NCBI GenBank assembly: GCA_900754605.1
Contig: CAAEDK010000327.1
Coordinates: 1 to 26,330 of the forward strand
Direction: 5' to 3'
From: an uncultured Oscillospiraceae bacterium
GTDB taxonomy: Bacteria; Bacillota_A; Clostridia; Oscillospirales; Oscillospiraceae
DNA length: 26,330 nt
Shown: piece after piece, positions 1 through 7,176 of the stretch
Numbering within the stretch: position 1 is the first letter of the stretch
How the letters are laid out: every line of letters begins with the position of its first letter
Made by a program: the position numbers and the translations under genes
The notes under the pieces: model-generated
What the model was told of the DNA's origin: nothing
The model's database searches: none
The model's input: only the letters and a program-made list of their open reading frames with translations

Positions 1-44
1 CATTCTACCAGAAGGTTTTTTCACTATTTAATTCTTTTTACTCT

Positions 45-86
45 CCCCAGCATAGCTGGGGGTTGTCGTTGCGCTGAAGCGACAAC
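45..86. repeat. Two tandem stem-loops downstream of ftsZ
   Basis: Two short inverted repeats sit directly after the ftsZ terminator. CCCCAGC (45-51) pairs with GCTGGGG (55-61) over a 3-nt loop, and GTTGTCG (62-68) pairs with CGACAAC (80-86). Neither is followed by a convincing T-run on either strand, so they are not clear terminators. They may act as back-up termination, RNA 3'-end protection, or the leader of the next gene beyond the window edge. Confidence 0.5.
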
Positions 87-129
87 AAAACAGCCCCGGA
101 GCGCGGCTGAACCTCCGCTCCGGGGCTGT
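84..129 (-). terminator. Rho-independent terminator of ftsZ / dcw cluster
   Basis: A perfect 14-bp stem, ACAGCCCCGGAGCG (90-103) with CGCTCCGGGGCTGT (116-129), encloses a 12-nt loop. On the minus strand it is followed by TTTTGTTG. It lies 28 bp after the ftsZ stop codon and should end the dcw transcript. Confidence 0.85.
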
Positions 130-157
130 GTGATCCTTGATGCTGTTTGGGGCAGTC

Positions 158-1309
158 TCAGCGCTTGCGGCTGAAGATGCGCTCCAGAATGTCCCAGTCG
201 TCATCGCTGACGACTGCCTTCTCCGGCTCAGCAGCCGGGGCGACAGGAGTCTGGTACTGGTACTGGGCTGTGGGGGCGGCGGCGCGCTGCTGCTCCTCCA
301 CCTTGGCGCCGGCGGCGGAGAAGGGCTTGGCCCCCATGGCGGCGGGCTCCTCCTTCTCGTCAAAGCCGGTGGCGATGACGGTGACCTTCAGCTCGTCCTC
401 CAGATTTTCGTCGAAGGCCGCGCCGAAGATGATGTTGGCATCGGGATGAGCCGCCTCCTGCACCAGGTTGGCGGCGGTCTCTACCTCCTCCAGTCCGATG
501 TCCGTGGAGCCGGTGACGTTGATCAGGACACCCCGGGCCCCGTTGATGGAGGTCTCCAGCAGGGGGCTGGAAATGGCCATCTTGGCGGCTGCCTCCGCCT
601 TATCCTTACCGGCGGCGCGGCCCACACCCATGTGAGCTCGGCCCGCATCCTTCATCACGGCGGACACGTCGGCGAAGTCCAGGTTGATGAACCCGGTGTT
701 CTTGATAAGGTCGGAGATGGACTGAACGGCCTGCTGAAGCACGTCGTCGGCGATCTCAAAGGCATTCTGCATGGTGATCTTGGTGTCACTGGCCAGCTTC
801 AGCCGCTCGTTGGGGATGATGACCAGGGAGTCCACCTTGTTGCGCAGCTCGGCGATGCCGCCCTCTGCCTGCTTCATACGGCGGCTGCCCTCGAACCGGA
901 AGGGCTTGGTGACCACGCCTACGGTGAGGATGTCCTGCTCCTTGGCAATGTCGGCCACAATGGGGGCCGCGCCTGTTCCGGTGCCGCCGCCCATGCCGGC
1001 GGTGATGAACACCATATTGGCCCCTTCCAGGGCCTTAGCGATCTGGGTGCGGCTCTCCTCTGCGGACTTACGGCCCACCTCTGGGTCAGAGCCTGCACCC
1101 TGCCCCTGGGTCAGCTTCTCGCCGATCTGAATCTTGTAGGTGGCCGCTGACATAGTCAGCGCCTGTTTATCGGTATTTACCGCAATAAAATCAACGCCCT
1201 TTGTGCCTGTATGCACCATCCGGTTGACGACATTGTTTCCACCGCCGCCCACACCGATCACTTTGATGTTTACTACACTGTCGGGTCCCATATCCATTCC
1301 GAAGGCCAT
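158..1309 (-). CDS. ftsZ: Cell division protein FtsZ
   Basis: Tubulin-like GTPase that polymerises into the cytoplasmic Z-ring and recruits the division machinery. The 383-residue product has the expected length. The nucleotide-binding GGGGNN lies near residues 21-26, the tubulin signature GGGTGTG at 107-113, and the catalytic T7 loop NLDFADV at 209-215. A variable, Ala/Pro/Gln-rich linker starts near residue 320. The start chosen is the ATG at 1309, preceded by AGGAGGAACGACC; an upstream in-frame ATG at 1423 would add 38 residues encoded by the promoter and leader, so it is unlikely. The C-terminal peptide [13 protein letters not shown] departs from the usual DIPxFLR-type motif. The gene is last in the dcw cluster, with its own promoter, and no ftsA lies before it. 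Identification is certain. Confidence 0.98.
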   Translation of the reverse strand: MAFGMDMGPDSVVNIKVIGVGGGGNNVVNRMVHTGTKGVDFIAVNTDKQALTMSAATYKIQIGEKLTQGQGAGSDPEVGRKSAEESRTQIAKALEGANMVFITAGMGGGTGTGAAPIVADIAKEQDILTVGVVTKPFRFEGSRRMKQAEGGIAELRNKVDSLVIIPNERLKLASDTKITMQNAFEIADDVLQQAVQSISDLIKNTGFINLDFADVSAVMKDAGRAHMGVGRAAGKDKAEAAAKMAISSPLLETSINGARGVLINVTGSTDIGLEEVETAANLVQEAAHPDANIIFGAAFDENLEDELKVTVIATGFDEKEEPAAMGAKPFSAAGAKVEEQQRAAAPTAQYQYQTPVAPAAEPEKAVVSDDDWDILERIFSRKR

Positions 1310-1340
1310 GGTCGTTCCTCCTAAGTATAAAATAAAATCC

Positions 1341-1363
1341 GTCACAAAACCAGCCCTTGTGAC
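1341..1363 (-). repeat. Stem-loop in ftsZ leader
   Basis: A perfect 7-bp inverted repeat, GTCACAA (1341-1347) and TTGTGAC (1357-1363) with a 9-nt loop, lies in the ftsZ 5' leader between the predicted start site (about 1388) and the ribosome site (about 1315-1322). It could be an RNA hairpin or a protein-binding dyad. Function unknown. Confidence 0.55.
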
Positions 1364-1370
1364 CGGATAC

Positions 1371-1395
1371 TGAATCAAGACTATACCTTGATTCA
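1371..1395 (-). promoter_or_regulatory. Palindrome over ftsZ transcription start (candidate operator)
   Basis: A perfect 9-bp inverted repeat, TGAATCAAG (1371-1379) and CTTGATTCA (1387-1395) with a 7-bp spacer, touches the last base of the -10 box and spans the predicted +1. Most of the upstream arm would not be transcribed, which favours a DNA operator over an RNA hairpin. The binding protein is unknown. Confidence 0.55.
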
Positions 1396-1423
1396 TTGTA
1401 TCTCTCTTTTCCAAACAGGTCAA
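1395..1423 (-). promoter_or_regulatory. ftsZ promoter
   Basis: On the minus strand, TTGACC (1418-1423), a 17-bp spacer and TACAAT (1395-1400) form a near-consensus vegetative promoter, 86 bp upstream of the ftsZ start and just after the ftsQ stop. It would allow ftsZ to be expressed apart from the long dcw transcript. Confidence 0.8.
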
Positions 1424-1459
1424 GAGAAAATGCTGGAAATCAGGAAACTTTCCGCCGGA

Positions 1460-2332
1460 TCAGCTTGCCGCCGGAGAGAACCGGGCCGCATATTCCTCCT
1501 GAGTCAGATCCATAATCCCTGCAGCCTGCTCTCCCCGGGTCTGGATGGTATCCTCCACCGCCAGGGCCAGCACCCCTAATGAGTGGTCCAGGTCCTTTCC
1601 GAGAGGGATCCTAGCTTCAAACCGCTCCCGATACACCATAGAAATCCAGGTGCTGTGGGTCAAATCGATGGAACCCACCTGCTCCAGCATCCCTGCCTGC
1701 TCCAGTGCGGCCAGAAGCTCTTTCAAAGTCCCCAACCGCCCCTGCTGACTCTGTGGCACAGCCATCTGCTCTCCCGCCCTGGGGGCCAGGATGGTCAGCC
1801 CGGTCACCGGAATGGCACTGGAGTCCTCACCGGCCTCCTCCAGCAATTTGCCAGCTGCATTGATCAGCCAGGGAACTGTGGCTGCGGTCCTCTCCTCAGT
1901 CTCTTCCTCAGCTTCCCCGGAGGAATCCTCCCCCACCTGCTCCGCATCAGGGGCATCTGCAGGCTCCGGGTCGGCGTAGACCTCTATTCGGGCGGCGGCA
2001 GCCCACTCCTTCACCGTAAAGGTCAGTGTACTGGGCAGGCCACGCTGCACCGACACGTCCCCTATATAAGGAAGCTGCTGCCGGATGCGCTGGGATACCT
2101 GGGTCTTGCTCATACGAAACAGGTTGTCCCCCACTACCACGCCAGAGGCTGCAATCACCTCCTCCGGTGTATAGCGGCTGCTGCCCACCACCGCAATGGT
2201 CTCCACCTGGAAGAACACTGTGGCTCCCACCGTCAGGGCGGCCACCAGGGCCGCCCCGCACAGCAGCTTAAACAGCAGGCCCATCCGACGCCGGCCGTGC
2301 TTTCGTTTTCGGTTGTGTCGCGCTGATGCCAT
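1460..2332 (-). CDS. ftsQ: Cell division protein FtsQ/DivIB
   Basis: Bitopic divisome protein that links early and late division proteins and acts with FtsL and FtsB/DivIC outside the membrane. The 290 residues show a very basic cytoplasmic N-terminus (RKRKHGRRR), one membrane segment near 18-41, and a POTRA-like domain from about 45 to 112 (VETIAVVGSSRYTPEEV...LPYIGDVSVQR). An acidic Glu/Ala-rich insert lies at about 120-147, followed by the beta domain. The ATG at 2332 follows AGGAG with 6-nt spacing. It lies between murA (49-bp gap) and ftsZ, the standard place for divIB. The acidic insert is not typical of short DivIB proteins. DivIB is the Firmicute name. Confidence 0.9.
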   Translation of the reverse strand: MASARHNRKRKHGRRRMGLLFKLLCGAALVAALTVGATVFFQVETIAVVGSSRYTPEEVIAASGVVVGDNLFRMSKTQVSQRIRQQLPYIGDVSVQRGLPSTLTFTVKEWAAAARIEVYADPEPADAPDAEQVGEDSSGEAEEETEERTAATVPWLINAAGKLLEEAGEDSSAIPVTGLTILAPRAGEQMAVPQSQQGRLGTLKELLAALEQAGMLEQVGSIDLTHSTWISMVYRERFEARIPLGKDLDHSLGVLALAVEDTIQTRGEQAAGIMDLTQEEYAARFSPAAS

Positions 2333-2381
2333 TGTTTTCTCCTGTCACCCCGGGGCTGCCGGGGATGTGTTCAATAGGTGG

Positions 2382-3635
2382 TCACAGCCGTGTCCGGATA
2401 TCCGCACCCAACGCTGCCAAACTCTCATCCAGTCCTTGGTAACCCCGCCGAATATGGCTTAGGCCGCTCACACGGCTGACCCCCTCCGCACCTAGGGCGG
2501 CCACTACCAGTGCGGCTCCGCCCCGTAAGTCGGTGCTCCGCACCACCGCCCCATGGAGGCGGCTTCCAGTGACCACAGCCACACGGCCAGCTAACTGAAT
2601 GTCTGCCCCCATGCGGGCCAACTCATCTACATGACGGTAGCGGCTGTCGAATATATTCTCCACTATCATAGTGGTCCCTGTTCCACCAGCCAAAGCCGCC
2701 ATCAAAATGGCCTGGGCATCGGTGGGGAAGCCAGGATAGGGTGCGGTGCGTACCGTCCGGATGCCTCTCATCCGACCAGACGCAGCAATAGATATCCCTT
2801 CCTGGTCAGTGCAGAGACGGCAGCCTGCCTCCTCAAGGCAGCTGCAAACCGCCGCCAGATCTGCTGGATCCACGCCGGTCAGTCTCAGTTGCCCACCCGC
2901 TGCCCCAACAGCACATAAGTAGGTAGCGGCCACAATGCGGTCGCCCATCACGGTATGCTCCGCCGCATGGAGCGGAATACCTCCCTGAATGGAGATCACT
3001 GGGCTGCCCGCACCAGACACCCGTGCCCCCATGGAATTCAGGAATTTCTGAAGGTCTACAATTTCCGGCTCCCGGGCAGCCCCCACAATGGTAGTCATCC
3101 CCTGGGCAGCGCAGGCCGCCAGCATCGTGTTCTCCGTTGCCCCCACGCTGGGGATAGATAAACATAATTCCCGGCCCACCAGACCCTGTCCACAGGTACA
3201 GGTCAGCCGCCCCTGATCCTCCGCAATTTCCGCCCCCAGACCACACAGAGCATTCAGGTGGAGATCGATGGGACGCGGACCCAATTCGCATCCCCCTGGA
3301 TAAGAGAGTTCCGCCCGGCCCAGGCGGCCCAGCAGTGCCCCCAAAAAGATCACCGAGGAACGCATCTCCCGCATCAGCCGGTCTGGAATCCTGCATCCAG
3401 TCAGCTGGGATGCATCGATCAGGACAGTATCCCCTTCCCGGACTGCGCTGCAGCCCAGCAGGCGCAGGATCTCCAGGGCGGCAGTCACATCGGACAAGTC
3501 AGGACAGTTTCGGATCACACTCTGGCCTGGTGCCAGAAGGGCGGCGGCCAGAATGGGCAGGGCACTGTTCTTGGCTCCCTGTACCCGCAGTTCCCCCCGA
3601 AGGGGCTGCCCGCCACAGATCTCATAAAAGCTCAT
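2382..3635 (-). CDS. murA: UDP-N-acetylglucosamine 1-carboxyvinyltransferase MurA
   Basis: Catalyses the first committed step of peptidoglycan synthesis, transfer of enolpyruvate from phosphoenolpyruvate to UDP-GlcNAc, in the cytoplasm. It is 417 residues, the usual length. The conserved Lys22-Asn23 lie in GAKNSALPILAAALL, and the PEP- and fosfomycin-reactive cysteine is Cys116 in the loop PGGCELGPRP. Having Cys rather than Asp there predicts fosfomycin sensitivity at the target level. The ATG at 3635 has GGAGG 7 nt upstream, but that site is partly inside a perfect stem-loop (3637-3673). murA occupies the slot between murG and divIB often held by murB or murA in Firmicutes. Low GC Gram-positives often carry two MurA paralogs; whether another exists cannot be seen here. 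Confidence 0.97.
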   Translation of the reverse strand: MSFYEICGGQPLRGELRVQGAKNSALPILAAALLAPGQSVIRNCPDLSDVTAALEILRLLGCSAVREGDTVLIDASQLTGCRIPDRLMREMRSSVIFLGALLGRLGRAELSYPGGCELGPRPIDLHLNALCGLGAEIAEDQGRLTCTCGQGLVGRELCLSIPSVGATENTMLAACAAQGMTTIVGAAREPEIVDLQKFLNSMGARVSGAGSPVISIQGGIPLHAAEHTVMGDRIVAATYLCAVGAAGGQLRLTGVDPADLAAVCSCLEEAGCRLCTDQEGISIAASGRMRGIRTVRTAPYPGFPTDAQAILMAALAGGTGTTMIVENIFDSRYRHVDELARMGADIQLAGRVAVVTGSRLHGAVVRSTDLRGGAALVVAALGAEGVSRVSGLSHIRRGYQGLDESLAALGADIRTRL

Positions 3636-3636
3636 G

Positions 3637-3673
3637 GGATAGCCTCCGTTTTCTGGTTTGATTCAGGCTATCC
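3637..3673 (-). promoter_or_regulatory. Hairpin overlapping murA ribosome-binding site
   Basis: On the minus strand GGATAGCCT (3673-3665) is a perfect 9-bp complement of AGGCTATCC (3645-3637), with a 19-nt loop. The 3' arm includes the end of the GGAGG Shine-Dalgarno sequence and stops one base before the murA ATG. The 5' arm begins 15 nt after the murG stop codon, so a ribosome ending murG could disturb the stem. This arrangement suggests translational coupling or conditional masking of murA. Confidence 0.6.
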
Positions 3674-3687
3674 TATGCCAGCTGGCG

Positions 3688-4821
3688 TTATTTGGTCCGT
3701 CTAGACTCCATAAGTTCCCGCAACGTCTGATAGATTTTCTCTCCAGCATCCGGAACCGCCATAGAGTTCAGCGCACGAACCATCTCTTCACGCTGGGAAC
3801 GGTCCCGAAGCAGGCCTTCCGCCTTCTCGTACAGAGTATCCCCTTGGCAATCCTTTTCCAGGAGCAGAACCGCCGCTCCTTGGTCCGCCAGCACCCGTGC
3901 ATTTTTCTCTTGGTGATTGGCGGTAACGTTAGGAGACGGCACCAAGATGGAGGGCTTGGCAATGGCGGTCAGTTCAGAAATCGTGGACGCCCCCGCTCGG
4001 CACAGTACTACATCGGCAGCGGCCATGACCAGAGGCATATCATAGATATACTCCCGAAGCTCCACCCCATTGTCTCCCAGCTTCAGCCCCCGGCGGAGCA
4101 GTTCCTCCTGCATCCAGGAAAAGTCCCGGCCCGCCCCGTGGATATGGCGATAAGGAGCCCCCTCATAGCACTCCTTGGCGATGAAGTCCGCCATACGGCG
4201 GTTCATTGCCTCCGCACCCAAAGAACCCCAGTAGGACAGGAGCAGAGGCCGGTCATCGGTAAAGCCTAACTTTTCCCGGGCCTCCTGGCGGGTATAGCGG
4301 AAGAAGTCTCCCCGTACCGGGGTACCCGTAACCACGACCTTCTCCGGATTGTCATAGTGGGATCGGCTCTCCTCAAACCCCACCATCACACAGTCCACCA
4401 CCTTGGACAGGGCCTTGGTAGTCAGGCCAGGTACGGCGTTGGACTCGTGGACTGCTGTGGGGATATGCCGCCTGGCAGCCTCCTTTACCACAGGGAATGA
4501 GGCGTATCCCCCTGTCCCAACCACCAGGTCAGGGCGGAACTCATCCACGATCCGCCGGGCCTGCTTCTGAGAGGTATACATATTCCGCAGAGTGCCCAGA
4601 TTGTGGGCGATATCTGCCGGGGCCAAAGAGCGGTGAAAATTGGTGATCCGCACCGTCTCGATGGGGTAGCCCTCCTTAGGAACCAGCCGGGTCTCCATGC
4701 CGCCGTCTGCTCCTACAAAGAGGACCCGGCAGCCCGGCTCCCGTTCCTGAAAGATCCGGGCCAGCGCCACCGCAGGATTCACATGCCCTGCAGTCCCGCC
4801 ACAGGTAAATAGGATGTTCAA
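3688..4821 (-). CDS. murG: UDP-GlcNAc:undecaprenyl-PP-MurNAc-pentapeptide GlcNAc transferase MurG
   Basis: Membrane-associated GT-B glycosyltransferase that converts lipid I to lipid II on the cytoplasmic face. The N-terminal glycine-rich loop GGTAGHVNPA and the C-terminal donor-site stretch CRAGASTISEL are both present, followed by the PSPNVTANHQEKNA segment typical of MurG. I choose the TTG at 4821 (product MNILFTCGG..., 377 residues), because GAGGTGG lies about 5 nt upstream and the protein then begins like other MurG proteins. A GTG at 4830 (380 residues) is in frame, but it sits inside that ribosome site. The gene follows ftsW by 56 bp and precedes murA. Start choice is the only real doubt. 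Confidence 0.95.
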   Translation of the reverse strand: MNILFTCGGTAGHVNPAVALARIFQEREPGCRVLFVGADGGMETRLVPKEGYPIETVRITNFHRSLAPADIAHNLGTLRNMYTSQKQARRIVDEFRPDLVVGTGGYASFPVVKEAARRHIPTAVHESNAVPGLTTKALSKVVDCVMVGFEESRSHYDNPEKVVVTGTPVRGDFFRYTRQEAREKLGFTDDRPLLLSYWGSLGAEAMNRRMADFIAKECYEGAPYRHIHGAGRDFSWMQEELLRRGLKLGDNGVELREYIYDMPLVMAAADVVLCRAGASTISELTAIAKPSILVPSPNVTANHQEKNARVLADQGAAVLLLEKDCQGDTLYEKAEGLLRDRSQREEMVRALNSMAVPDAGEKIYQTLRELMESRRTK

Positions 4822-4877
4822 ATCAACCACCTCAGGTAGTATTTTTTACAATAATAACTCTTTGTATTTCTAATCAG

Positions 4878-6074
4878 CTAGTCATGCTTGGGGGGAGGAA
4901 TCTGACGGGATATGCTCAGCACTATCCCCATCTCGCCCAACTGGATCATCAGGGCGGTTCCGCCGTAGCTGAAAAACGGGAGAGAGATTCCCGTGTTGGG
5001 GATCAAGTTGGTAACCACACCGATATTCAAAAACACCTGAACCGCCAGCAGAGTGATGATCCCCACAATGGTGAGCGCACCGAATTTATCCCGAGCATTG
5101 AGTGCCAGCCAATATCCCCGCAGAATCAGCAGGGCAAACAGGACCAGCACCACCAGCCCGCCCACAAAGCCCAGTTCCTCCACCACGATTGGGAACACGA
5201 AGTCATTCTCTGGCTCCGGAATATACAGCATCTTCTGTACGCTGTTCCCCAGCCCGCGGCCCAGCATTCCGCCAGAGCCAATGGCGATGAGGGACTGTAC
5301 CGTCTGATAACCCAGGCCCTGCCGCTGACTCCAAGGATCCAGCCACAGGTTGATGCGGTTGGTCATATAGGGGGTCATGGTGATGATGAGCCATAGCAGA
5401 GCGCCCACACTGCTGATCCCGGCCACAAACCAGCCCCCATGGATCCCGGCAGCAAACAGCACCGCCGCTCCACCCGCCAGCACCAGTATGGTACCTGACA
5501 TGTGGGGCTGTTTCAGCATCAGGGCGGCTACCAGCAGCAGGATCGCACCGTAGGGCACTAGTTCCAGAAAACCTATGCGCTCCAGCCGGTTGAGCATCCG
5601 GCCGGTAAAGGTTCGGTTTTTATAACGCTTACGCTTCTCCGTATCCCGCTTACACAGCCGTGCAGCAAAGAAAAGGATGACCGCGATCTTGGCCAGCTCC
5701 GATGGCTGGAACTCAATCCCCAGCTTCAGCCACCGCCGGGCTTGGTTGTGGGTCACTCCTAGAGGAGTAAACACCAGAACCAGAAGGATGATCGAGCCGA
5801 TCAAAGCAGGCATTGACATCCAGCGGAAGGTCTGGTAGTTGATCTTGGAAACAACGAACATCCCCACCACCCCCACAGCTCCGAACAGAGCCTGACGGGA
5901 AATATACACCAACGGGTCACCATCTGTATAGTAGGCCGTTGCGTAGGAGGCGGAAAACATCATGATCAGCCCAATTCCCAGCAGCAGCAGTACCAGCATC
6001 AGAAAGGGCAGATCCAAGGGGCCCCGGGCCAGCTGCTCTTCCACGGTTAGATCTCGTTTTGGTTTTCGGGCCAT
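4878..6074 (-). CDS. ftsW: FtsW-type SEDS peptidoglycan glycosyltransferase
   Basis: SEDS-family lipid II polymerase that works with a class B PBP at the septum. The 398-residue polytopic protein begins with a basic cytoplasmic tail (MARKPKRDL) and has about ten hydrophobic segments. The family stretch WSQRQGLGYQTVQSLIAIGS, then GRGLGNSVQKMLYIPEPENDFVF and EELGF, match FtsW/RodA/SpoVE. The end carries PNTGISLPFFSYGGT, the SEDS C-terminal signature. The ATG at 6074 is preceded by AAGGAGGAGCCCC. It follows mraY by 41 bp, where murD would often be found. Position in the cluster favours FtsW or its sporulation paralog SpoVE over RodA; the sequence alone does not separate these two. Confidence 0.93.
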   Translation of the reverse strand: MARKPKRDLTVEEQLARGPLDLPFLMLVLLLLGIGLIMMFSASYATAYYTDGDPLVYISRQALFGAVGVVGMFVVSKINYQTFRWMSMPALIGSIILLVLVFTPLGVTHNQARRWLKLGIEFQPSELAKIAVILFFAARLCKRDTEKRKRYKNRTFTGRMLNRLERIGFLELVPYGAILLLVAALMLKQPHMSGTILVLAGGAAVLFAAGIHGGWFVAGISSVGALLWLIITMTPYMTNRINLWLDPWSQRQGLGYQTVQSLIAIGSGGMLGRGLGNSVQKMLYIPEPENDFVFPIVVEELGFVGGLVVLVLFALLILRGYWLALNARDKFGALTIVGIITLLAVQVFLNIGVVTNLIPNTGISLPFFSYGGTALMIQLGEMGIVLSISRQIPPPKHD

Positions 6075-6115
6075 GGGGCTCCTCCTTTCTGTTCAACCTT
6101 CATGGTATCTACAGG

Positions 6116-7105
6116 TCACATTGGATAGCGGTACATGACCCCCCAGAAGGCCAGTACACATAGCAGAAGGGTCAGGCCGGAAAAAACACAAAACAGTTTG
6201 TTTTCACTCCAGCCACCCATCTCTAGATGGTGGTGCAGGGGCGCCATGCGGAAAAAGCGCTTTCCCCCGGTCTTTTTAAAATAGACCACCTGAATGATGT
6301 CGGAGAGAACCTCCACCACATAAATCAGTCCCACCACCGGAATGACCATGGGCAGATCCAGGGCAAAGGCCATCCCACACACTGCCCCACCCAGGAACAG
6401 GGAGCCGGTATCACCCATAAACACCTTGGCAGGATGGAAATTATAGATCAAAAAGGCAGACAACCCTCCTGCTATGGCAGCAGCGGCGGTGATCAGATCG
6501 CTGCGGCCATACCAGGCAGACACTGCGACATAAAACAGCATTACTGGGATAGTGACCCCGGTAGCCAGACCGTCCACCCCGTCAGTGAGGTTTACTGCGT
6601 TGACCGTCCCCACCATCACAAAGGCTGCAAACACCATATATACGATCCAGGGAATCCCTACGATCTCAATATTGAGGAATGGGATATACAGGTCAGGGGT
6701 AAGATAGCCATCCCGACGCATCAGCACCGTAAAGACAATGGCCGCTGCCAGCTGAAGCAGGAACTTTTGGGGGGCAGTCAAGCCCTCATTGGCATGGTGG
6801 CGAAGTTTTTGCAGGTCATCCACAAAGCCGATGGCCCCAAACACCAGCGCAAACAGGAACACCACCAGATGGTTGTGCAGTCCGTTTTGCAGGTCCTCCC
6901 ACCCAGCGGTGAGCACAGCGATCCCAATGCCCAAAATAAACATCAGGCCGCCCATTGTGGGTGTACCTTGTTTAGAGAGATGCCACGTAGGGCCATCTTC
7001 CCGGATGGACTGTCCCGCCTTCAGCCGGCGGAGTACCGGAATCAGGATCTGTCCGGCAATGGCGGTGACGCCGAACGCCACGATAAAACTGAGAATGTAT
7101 GTCAT
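6116..7105 (-). CDS. mraY: Phospho-N-acetylmuramoyl-pentapeptide transferase MraY
   Basis: Integral membrane enzyme that transfers phospho-MurNAc-pentapeptide from UDP to undecaprenyl phosphate, forming lipid I. The 329 residues, about ten membrane segments, match the family length. Visible signatures are GTPTMGGLMF near residue 48, the aspartate pair in FVDDLQKL, NLTDGVDGLA, and HPAKVFMGDTGSLFLGG with the catalytic aspartate. The histidine cluster PLHHHLE is near residue 290. The ATG at 7105 follows GGAGG with a 10-nt spacer. It sits between murE and ftsW. Confidence 0.97.
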   Translation of the reverse strand: MTYILSFIVAFGVTAIAGQILIPVLRRLKAGQSIREDGPTWHLSKQGTPTMGGLMFILGIGIAVLTAGWEDLQNGLHNHLVVFLFALVFGAIGFVDDLQKLRHHANEGLTAPQKFLLQLAAAIVFTVLMRRDGYLTPDLYIPFLNIEIVGIPWIVYMVFAAFVMVGTVNAVNLTDGVDGLATGVTIPVMLFYVAVSAWYGRSDLITAAAAIAGGLSAFLIYNFHPAKVFMGDTGSLFLGGAVCGMAFALDLPMVIPVVGLIYVVEVLSDIIQVVYFKKTGGKRFFRMAPLHHHLEMGGWSENKLFCVFSGLTLLLCVLAFWGVMYRYPM

Positions 7106-7176
7106 CTTGTTAAAACCTCCAGGAGTTCTTTCTCTTGGGTATTGCGGAATGGCTTCCGCGCTTGGGCAATCTTGTA

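Noticed and set aside
1..3. Possible minus-strand ATG starting a gene beyond the left edge
   Set aside because: Only three bases are inside the window and the upstream ribosome site is weak; nothing can be supported.
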